This document shows positions 33,102-42,108 of a stretch of DNA of 64,000 nucleotides, in pieces (the first letter of the stretch is position 1; the number at the start of each line of letters is the position of its first letter). Origin of the DNA: Prinsepia uniflora (taxonomy: Eukaryota > Streptophyta > Magnoliopsida > Rosales > Rosaceae); NCBI GenBank assembly GCA_032719365.1, contig CM064867.1, positions 57,662,601 to 57,726,600 on the forward strand, given 5' to 3'. The position numbers were made by a program, and so were the translations under genes. The notes under the pieces were generated by a model, which saw only the letters and a program-made list of their open reading frames with translations, did no database searches and was not told the origin of the DNA.

Positions 33102-35190
33102 TGATAGGTCATTAAATAAGCATTTTTTTTATATTATTTTATACCCTTCATACTTGAATTTTAATATTAAAATATTAAATAATTAGATAAAATAGTATAT
33201 TTTGTGATTTTTCTATTTAAATAAATAAAACTTGTAATTTGGAGCGTTTTGGCGAAAGAATCGACCCGATGAAATTATAACGAAGAAATTATGGACGAAA
33301 TTCGGTTGAATTATATTAATTAATTAATTTTGATTTTACAAAGCCCAAATTCATGTTTTTAATTCCAGCCCATTTTTTTTTCATTCTTTTGCAGCCCAAA
33401 GCAAGCAGCAGCCACTTTATGCCTTCAGCCCAATCCGCTCGCAGCCCATGTGCGTCAGGCCCGCATCCACTTGCGCTCGTGCAGCCCAGAGTCTCCTGCA
33501 CACTGCTAACCTGCTCGGCCCATAGGTCTGCACAACAGTCTTCACGTGAGCCTATCTGCCAGCTAGCAGCCCAGTTGCATGCCTGGTCCAGTCCACCTAC
33601 TCGCCTGCACAAATCCAGGCCTGAACTAAATTGAGGTCCAGTCCATCACAAAGCCCATCTGCAGCACTCACCAACCCATGTCGTACGCCTGCACAGCCCA
33701 CCTACCCGCTGCATGCCTGGCCCGTAAGCAGCCCACCTGCTCTTCATCACGCCAGAAGCCTGCTAGCAGCCAACCTGCGCACCTGGTCCAATCCAACCAT
33801 ACATCTGCTGCAGCCCGGTCAAGTCCATCAAGCCTCCTGAGCCCAGCTGCACAGCAACCTACTCTTCAACAACCCAACTGATCCACACAACCACCAGCCC
33901 GTCCAACTGCTCCTATTTTCTCCTATTTCTCATATTTTTCAGCAACAAATTAATTCCAAACCTTACCTAATTTCATCATTAAACATCATTGTTCATAATT
34001 AGTCATCATTTCATTTTCTTTTATCTATTTTATTATAATTTTAATTACTTTATTTTATTTTATTTAGTAGTTTTTTCCTCCTCTAAATAGGAGTTCAATT
34101 CACTTGTTTTAGTGACTTTGTTTTGAGGGAGAGCTCCAAAACACAAATTGTATCCTTCCTTTAGAAATATCAAGACTAGTATTTCCGTTGCAATTCTTGA
34201 GTTTAAGTTCGCATTCTCGTGTTTATTCTTCCATCTTCATAAGGCTTCTTCTGCTGTCAGAAAATCTTATGAATAACATTTGATTTTCTTCCATCTATTT
34301 TTGGAATCACAAGCTTTCTTGGATTTCGAAAGTGTAACATGTTCTTTTCCTTGCTTAAACTCTCATTATTGTTTCGGTTTTATTTTCTTTAAATTCAATA
34401 TTTTTGTGGGTATTTTCTTTCTAACTTTTGTAGACAAGGATATTATTATAATGTGTTCTACTTTTCGAATTTCATTTACTTCATATATTTGAGGGCTTAA
34501 GCTTCGATTTTATGCTAAGTGTTTATGACCGCGTTTCGGTGCACTTAGTATTAAATTGAAGAGATTTAAATGTTTAATACACATTCAAATCATAAACATT
34601 AGGTTAATCATTTTATAAGTGTTGATGACCGCGTTTCGGTGCATTTATAATATAAAAAATGTATGCATGAGTGAGATGATGAATGTAGAATTTTGTAATA
34701 TATTCAAACTTTGCAAATGTTAGAGTGTTGGTAGAATTTGTGTTTAAAGAAAGTCTACTTGTAAACATGTTAAAATAGGAATAGAATTAGTTTATTTATG
34801 TCTTTACTTGTTTTGTATGATCACAATCCCTAAAAACCCCCATCTTTATTCTTTTATTCTTTTATTCTTTTATTCCTTTATTCTTTATTCCATTAATTCA
34901 TTGATTCTCTTATTTATTAATTTGTTCATTCTTTTATTCGTTAATGCTTTAATTCTTTATTATTTGATTATTCAATTAATTACTTATGTGATTATTTAAT
35001 TCTTTAATTCTTCAATTCATTATTCTTTGATTATTCATTATTCTATTTAACTAACATATTATTAATATTCCCTAATTTCTCCGGTTAAGAACAATCCCTG
35101 TTTACCAATACTATAACTACACAAAAAGGGTTTAATTTGCATAATACTCAAATTACGTGTTTAATTTAATTCGTAGTTTGGGCGTTATCA
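33102..35190 (+). repeat. Athila-like LTR
   Basis: The LTR begins TGATAGGTC after a purine tract and ends GTTATCA, with TGATA/TATCA as inverted ends; length 2089 bp. A region at 33360-33900 is rich in CAGCCC and CCAGCCC repeats. TCTAAATAGG near 34083 may be a TATA-like box. The motif GACCGCGTTTCGGTGCA recurs at about 34529 and 34628. TTCTTTTATTC-type repeats fill 34838-34990. It is the 3' LTR of the element at 2068-33101, yet a primer-binding site follows it. Confidence 0.85.
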
Positions 35191-35404
35191 ATTTTTGGCG
35201 CCGTTGCTGGAGAAATTAAAAATCATTCTTAATGTGTTAGCATGTATAAAATTTTTTATATTTGAAATGTTAATATTTGTAATTAAGTATACATATTCTT
35301 AAATTTTATTTATTGATTTATTTATGATGCCATAACACTTGTTCATATTTTATTTGTTTACTTTCATAGTATTACATGTATATTACTTGTTTACAATTAC
35401 TTTA
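35191..35404 (+). other. Athila primer-binding site (tRNA-Asp) and short leader
   Basis: The 18-base site at 35196-35213 begins TGGCGCCGTTGC and matches, with two changes, the tRNA-Asp primer site typical of Athila. About 190 bases of AT-rich leader follow before an LTR tail. This means a second, almost completely deleted Athila copy is joined in tandem. Confidence 0.8.
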
Positions 35405-35770
35405 TTTTATGTCTTTACTTGTTTTGTATGATCACAATCCCTAAAAAAACCCAATCTTTATTCTTTTATTCTTTATTCAATTAATTCACTGATTCTCTTA
35501 TTTATTAATTCTTTCATTCTTTTATTCGTTAATTCTTTATTACTTGATTATTCAATTAATTACTTATGTGATTATTTAATTATTTAATTCTTCAATTCAT
35601 TATTCTTTGATTATTCATTATTCTATTTAACTAACATATTATTAATATTCCCTAATTTCCCCGGTTAAGAACGATCCCTATTTACCAATACTATAACTAT
35701 ACAAAAAGGGTTTAATTTGTATAATACTCAAATTACGTGTTTAATTTAATGCGTAGTTTGGGCGTGTTCA
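35405..35770 (+). repeat. Second Athila LTR tail
   Basis: These 366 bases match 34796-35190 closely, with some repeat units lost, and end GGCGTGTTCA where the full LTR has GGCGTTATCA. The upstream 1.7 kb of the LTR is missing. Confidence 0.8.
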
Positions 35771-35879
35771 GATGTGCATCGTGATGATCTAGTAGGGAAT
35801 GATGATCGGCGTAGTTCCGATATGCTTGATTTTGACGAAGTATGTAGACTGGATCAGGGTGATCCCGAGTGACTGATGG
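35771..35879 (+). other. Orphan segment left of element D
   Basis: This 109-base piece continues at 45042 once element D and one copy of GATGG are removed. One frame is open for about 35 codons (DDLVGNDDRRSSDMLDFDEV) and ends in TGA at about 35871. It could be the last codons of a gene or chance. I do not recognise it. Confidence 0.35.
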
Positions 35880-36011
35880 TGTAACGACCCGTCCCAAATT
35901 CTGAGATTAGATTAGTGACTAATCACGATTATTGAGGCTAATCCGTGATTAGTTGGGCTAAATCGGACGAACGATGCGAAATGACCGTTTTGCCCCTGAT
36001 CGTGGCAAAAC

Positions 36012-36077
36012 ATTGACTTTTTGATCGGGCGGTCAAATGGACTTTGACCGATGACCGTGACGTAGTTTGTGACGTCA
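36012..36077 (+). promoter_or_regulatory. W-box and as-1-like cluster, 5' LTR of D
   Basis: TTGACT at 36013, GGTCAA at 36031 and TTTGACC at 36044 are three W-box-type cores on both strands. They precede TGACG (36058-36062), seven bases and TGACG (36070-36074), the exact half-site spacing of as-1. In the 3' LTR the pair is at 42287-42306. Factor binding is inferred. Confidence 0.55.
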
Positions 36078-37122
36078 TGAGTTCATAGACAGGTGGCACG
36101 TTCAATTCCGACATTCGAGGAGGAAGTTATGACGTTCGGAAGTTTAGGGGCATTTTGGTAATTTTGGTTAAATGGGGTCAAATGTTTACTTTTTTACCAA
36201 GAGGTCCGATGGCCGAGGGCCGAAGACCGTTACGTAGATGGGGACGATACGAATCCGTAGACAGGCAGCACGTCGAATTCGGACGTTTGACGGCGAAGTT
36301 ACGGTTCACGGAAGTTCAAGTGCACTATTGCACGAATTACGAAACGAGTTAACTTTTGGACTTTAGTGGGGCCCAGATATTTAAGGGAGGCCCAATGGAT
36401 GAGTGACAAGTGTCACCCATCCACAGGCCACCTATATTGATTCATGCACGGTGCAAACCATTCCATTTTCTCCATTTCAAACACACACAAAACACCCACC
36501 CGATCTCACCCATTTTCCTCCCATCCGTGCAACCCAAAACCCATCCACTCTTCACCCATGACCAGGCAGAGGACCAGGGAGACTGAGGAGGTTGCTGGGC
36601 GGCCAGAACCGCCGTCCACGGCGGCGAGAGGAGGAAGAACCCGTGAGGTTCACGGTTGGTCCATTTTGACCCATTTTTCCATTTTTGATGTTATGGTTGG
36701 TTTTTAATGGTTTTAATGAGTCCATTAGGTTTCTAGGGACATGTTAGGACGGTTTAAGGAAGCTTGGGGTGGCTGGGCAGCCATGGGAGAGTTTTGAGAA
36801 CTTTGAACCGTTTGGTTCAAAATCGAACCATGGGTTTAGGCGGTTTTTAGGTTGTTTTAAGGATTGGAATGGATAGAAAACACCAAAATAGGATGAAAGG
36901 AACCAATCAGACATCGTCTCTATATGTTTTAGGGCATCGGAAGGTTTAGGGTGGGTTTAAAAATAGTTATAAGTTCGAGAAAATTACGGGGCTTTGATGG
37001 GAGGTTAATTAAGTAGTTATTAACCTTATATTAAAATTTGGAAAGATTTGGGAGTCCCGGTGATAGTGATCGGCTCGGGAGAGCCTATGGCACGCAAATC
37101 GAGGCGGCAGCTCAGACGGTCT

Positions 37123-38375
37123 GTGAGTGGACCTTGTTTTCTAAATTGGTGCATGCATAAATGTTTATTATATGTTTTAAATACTTGTTTGTGATGCCAT
37201 GAGTGCATTTGGATGTGTGGTTACGTATAGGCACGTATTTCGAGGTTTCGGCCCTATACGGTGCCTATACGGGTCGGTATTTCTTTATCGGTCTAAATGA
37301 AATGGTTTTGGATTTCTAAATGGCTTATGAATATGATTTTATGATGTTGATATGGATTCTTGTGATTATATAGTTTCGCATGTTTCGAGGCGATTTACGT
37401 GTTTGCACGTAAATCGAGGTTTCCGGTTTTACACTGATTTTCCATTCTTGTGGTTTTGGATATGATTTCATGAAATGATTTTGGATTTGAAAAGGTAATT
37501 CTCGGACTTGAGGTCCATTTGATTTACGGAATCGGGCCGGAGGCCCAATTGGTTTACGATTCGGACTTGAGGTCCAGTTTCTATGTGGATTCGGGCCTAG
37601 CGCCTAGTTTTGTGTTACAAATGGTTTTTATGGTTCATGACGGTTTATGGGAACCGGCATGAACCCTTGAAATGGATTTGACGGTTTATGGGAACCGGCA
37701 TGAACCCATGAAAGGTTTTATGGTTCATGACGGCTTATGAGGGGCCGGGCATGAATCCTGGAAAGATTTAAAGAATGATTTCAAAAGGTTTTTCATATTC
37801 CATCCTTTATATATGATTGTTTCCTCCGGGGAGGGTCGTTGGCCTGGGTGGACCCTGGAGTAGTCACGGAGCACTGACTGAGTGGAGTCGCCCCCTAGTT
37901 GGGTTCCTTACTCTTAGGATGGGCATGGTTCGTTACCTCCATGGAGGGTCATAGATCTACGGACATTGACCTGGGTGGACCCTGGAGAGACTTGGGTTTG
38001 AGACCCCGGTTAGCACGCGCGTAGCTTTGGAAACCGTGACAGGTTCTGGATATGAATATAAGGGATAAACATGATTTAAATTGGTTTGGGAAATTATGTT
38101 TTATGATGATAAATGGTTTTGGGCTGAGATCCCACATATGTTTACTATGTTATGGTTTTCTGTAAATGGTTTTGGGCAGGAGCCCGTAGAACTTGTATTT
38201 ATAGAATTTGGGGCTGAGACCCTAATTATGGATGTTTTAACATATATGATTGGATAAATGGTTTTACTTTGCATGCATGCTTTTTAGTGGAGGGTATAAA
38301 GGTCTTTGATGAAATGTTTTTATAAACTCTTTATTTTTGTCCACTCACAGTCTTTCTGTTTTTAATACCCTTCAG
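37123..38375 (+). other. Putative LTR leader intron of D with self-complementary ends
   Basis: From GTGAGTGGAC to CCCTTCAG: 1253 nt. GTCCACTCAC (38339-38348), the exact complement of the donor region, lies 27 bases before the AG, with a pyrimidine-rich stretch between. GCATGCAT motifs lie just inside each end (37151 and 38273). Inference from sequence only. Confidence 0.45.
37500..37770 (+). repeat. Hairpin array in 5' LTR of D
   Basis: Short hairpins follow one another: GGAC-TTGAG-GTCC twice, GGGCC-GGA-GGCCC once, and a longer one at 37632-37665 with arms GGTTCATG/CATGAACC, an A-G mismatch, and CGGTT/AACCG around loop TATGGG. A second partial copy of the long unit follows near 37680. Confidence 0.8.
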
Positions 38376-38555
38376 GTTGACATCGGATATGGACTGTAGC
38401 AGAGACCGAGATATCACATGCCTCCTCCGGATCCTGGCGTACTCTGATAGCCCGGGAGGGCAAAGGTCGGAAATATCCCTTGTCTCACACCCCGTGTCAG
38501 ACGGGACTAGGGTCATCCCGCGTTAATCCCGGGGGGATTTGGATGGGTCCTGTCA

Positions 38556-41500
38556 ACGTGGTATCAGAGCATAGGATTGCTCGTAGGATGTTTATCAGGG
38601 CGGGGTTGTCTCTATTCGAGCAACCAGGCAACTCTTGGAGTATGTACACAGGTCGAGGATGTGATATCTCATCGGGCTACAGTTCGTGGTCAACCTGATG
38701 TTGGGATGCCGATATGATAGTTAGTAGGATTGAATCGTGGATGTCTTGGTTCGGTACTTGATGCCGGGGTTGCCATAGTTCTGTCAAGGTTGACAGTGTG
38801 GGACCCTATGGAAGGATGAACGTATTAGTACGTTAGATTCGATCGTGTGATGGTTAGTTGGGAACGTCTCTCACGATGTCGTAGGATCAGTTCCGACGAC
38901 TGGTTGGATGTTGTGACCATCCGATGATCGGATATTGGTGAGTTAGATGGATTTACTGCTGTGAGCAGCCGGATTCGGGGAATACTAGTTAATTGACGGT
39001 AGGATTGGATTGACGTCCTTACGATGTTGAGACTGCGGAATCGGTCAGATTGTTGATTTTACTGCTTTTCGCAGTTGGGTTTAGGGAACTCTAGGTGTGA
39101 TCGTGGAATCCTATGGTAGGATGTGTATGGTTCGGAAAGGTAAGTTGGCGAGTGGTGTGACTTTGACGACTATTCGGATTTGGATTCGTTAGTCGGTCTA
39201 GTCATGTCAGCTCTAGTGTTGGGACTACACTCTGCAGTCGAGGTTATACTTGTCGGTTAGACCGAGTTGGTTGTCGTGCTACTTCAGTTGTGATGGACTG
39301 TTGGTGCAACTAAGGTCATGGGGGACCTGGTAGACGACATCGGTTGAGTCGAGTTACGACTGGTTAGAGTTGGTTGGACAGGTTACCAGGGTTGGTACTT
39401 GTCGATGGAATCCCAGGTTCGGGATACAGGATAGTTTGTACGACCGATTGATTCCGTTGGATGCGAATCTCGATCGTGATGTTTGATGTTTAGGTCTGCA
39501 CGAGTTGGTGGCAGGCACTACTACCGAGGATGGTTGTAGTTACGGTTGTTGGGGATCGGTGACGTTCAGGTGACGTTTCCTTTTCCCGTATGAGTTGTCA
39601 GGGTGACTGTACCCAGAGTTGGGTACGAGGGAGGCAGAGTTTCTCCTATTCGAGCAGAGGTACGGGGTCGTCGCTAGGTATGAGCGAAGATCCAGGGTTT
39701 TCAGTTTGCACATGGTGTGTCGATACTGATGTTGGTTGCGTGTACTGATAGTATTGTGGTACTAGTGCTGGTGCTGGTGCTGGTGATTGTGATGACGATG
39801 AGTTACGGATCGGGATGTGACTCCGTCGTGATGGGCATATGTTCGGTATCTGTTGTTCAAAAGTGGATCACGGATAGTGATGGACTAGATAGGATCCAGC
39901 GGTAGTTGAGGAGTGAGGATCGAGTATTATCATGGGGGATTAGCGACCAGTTGGTCAGTATTGGCCAGAATTGGTCAGGATTGGTCAGATACGGCGGTAT
40001 GCAGAGATTTGACTGCAGATCACAGCAGGGGTCTGTTGTGACGTTTCAGTCGAGTGGTACATCAGATTAGGATGAAATGACATCCTTTTGGATGTACATA
40101 TACGGTCGTAAATGGGAATGTGTCCATAACCAGTCTAACGGGGACACGTGGTTGATGTCCGGGTATGTTGTTTCCAATCTAGTTGGAGCTTTGGAATCGC
40201 GAAAGTTTGTAATTGAGGTGACACGTGGAATGCGGGTTTTCCGCATTGGTATTGGGTATTTCGAAGTCATTTTGGGGTGACTTATCAGGTTCTACCATGG
40301 TAGATGATGGTAGATGACGGTAGATGATTGTTGGTTGCCACTAGTACACTGGTCGTGTATTGGTTGGTGGACCCAGAAATTGTTTTGGGACCATCCGGAG
40401 CATTTTTTGCTTGGTGGCAGACGATGTTGGATTACGTGGCTTTGTGAGTGCAACGAGTTTTGGTTGTATTCACGTAGGACGACTTTTGATGTCATCGTAT
40501 TGGATCATCCTTGGATTTTCCTAGGTGGAATGTCAAGGATTGATACGAGGTAATCAGTGAGAACCCACGGTCTCGGCGTGTCTCGTCGTTGACTAATCTG
40601 TTTAGATGTGGGAAATAGTTAAGGACTTTGGTCGGCGTGACGATTCTCGATCGTGACGTCTGTGGTCGGTTGACGTAGTGATGGATCTGGATCGTGACCT
40701 TGATGATCCAGATAGGTGGAGAGTTTATCACTCTTACTTGGATGTTTGAGTTGAGGATGTTAGGACTGAACTTCTTTTCGAAGTGAATCCCGTATAGTAT
40801 ATTACTCTGGTGAGTAGTTTTCGGACGAGTTCAGATTTTGGCCAGTCTTAGAGATGTGTCGATATTGGGATTGGCTTCCCTATGAAGTCAATCGATGGTA
40901 ATGTGGTAATCGGTGGTGCAAGTATCCGATAGGTTCGGATATGGTGCGTCTCGGTAGATGTGAACGAGATTTCAGGTTTTGGAATCAGATTTCTGGATGA
41001 CGATTCAGGATTTGATTTTGGAACTTGAAAGAGGATTTCTGTATTTGGGTTTTGGAATCGGATTCTGGGTGACGATTCAGGATTTGATTCTGGAGCTTGA
41101 CAATGGATTTCTTTTATGGATTTGGGTTCGGAATGGTTATTCCTAATGCCGGTTTACGGAATGATGATTTCGGATTCGGATTTGGACATGGTTAAGGAGA
41201 TAATTTCTGGGTTTGGATTCGGGATTTCTTACGAAATTACGGATTCAGATTCGGATTTGGAAATAGATGATGGGTTGGAGTTTTTGATTTGTCTAGTCCT
41301 GGATTGGACAAATGGACTCCATTATAGAAACATGATTGGCTACAACCTAGATGGTTGTAGGCTGATTGATGGGTAGATGCATGTATCTTGTACGTTGTTC
41401 GAGGTACGATACTAGATAGGCTTATGGTGTCTGGTAGCGGTATTCTGGATATACCAGTGATACGTTGGTGAACGTGTTGGTAGTCGGATTAGTTCCGATA

Positions 41501-42108
41501 CCATTGGATGAGTCGAGGACGTGAACTGGACATTGGATACTGTGCTTTGGGTCATAGTATTTCTGAGGGGTCTAGTTACACACATGTCGAGTATTTTGTT
41601 GGTATACGTATACTCAGTTTGAGTGAGTTGGTGGTTAGTGTAACCACGAATGAATATAGTGACAGATTTCTATTGACGACTGTCAAGTGGTGACAGTTTG
41701 TCGGAGGTGTCACTGTGGATCGTTGAGTGCGGTTTGGTGACTCCCTGTGGGAGCAAATAGCAGGATAGGTTGGTGATTGAGAAAGGAACCGTCGAGTTAG
41801 TTGTGTCAAACGAAACGGTAGATTTGACAAGTGGTGTGAATTCAGAACGTATGGCTACGCTCATTCGACGTGGTCAAATGTAGTCAATGCGCCGTGAGTG
41901 TTAGTGGTACGTCTGGTTCCAGACGAGGTTTAGGTTGACTAGTGGGTGTACGAGTGTACACGTGTCGTGAGATCGAATTATTTTCACAAGGTGGATGTGG
42001 AATCAGGATAGTTGAAGTTTTGAGAATGAAACTAAATTAAGGAGGGAAGAATGGCTAGAATTAGATCGGTTGGAATTTCGAGGACGAAATTAATTAAGAA
42101 GGGAAGGT
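38556..42108 (+). other. Non-coding interior of element D with primer site and purine tract
   Basis: TGGTATCAGAGC at 38559-38570 is the initiator tRNA-Met primer site. AATTTCG-AGGA-CGAAATT is at 42074-42091 and AAGAAGGGAAGG at 42096-42107. Between them no retroviral domain can be read on either strand. Conserved blocks shared with A and G include a hairpin near 40868-40892 (GATTG/CAATC and CTTC/GAAG arms) and the block around 40700. A segment at 40975-41250 resembles LTR sequence of E and C and contains its own tandem copy (40976-41045 and 41047-41115). Short repeats: GTGCTG units (39764-39784), TTGGTCAG units (39950-39990), GGTAGATGA units (40299-40330). Confidence 0.85.

Larger units (their letters stand above)
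35880..38555 (+). repeat. 5' LTR of element D
   Basis: 2676 bp, about 250 bases shorter than the 3' LTR because of one deletion near 36903. It contains the W-box/as-1-like cluster (36012-36077), GTGACA-AG-TGTCAC near 36401, GTGAGTGGAC (37123-37132), hairpin units (37500-37750) and GTCCACTCAC (38339-38348). A small frame (ATG at 36558) is shared by both LTRs only through their common origin. Confidence 0.93.

Noticed and set aside
33353..33881. Overlapping Pro/Ala/Ser/Gln-rich frames
   Set aside because: They come from CAGCCC-type repeats in the Athila LTR; all frames of such a repeat are open, so openness is no evidence of coding.
36444..36707. Small Arg-rich frame in LTR of D, repeated at 42673-42888
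   Set aside because: The two copies end at different places and the frame is not found in related LTRs. It may be an upstream frame in the leader but I cannot support a product.
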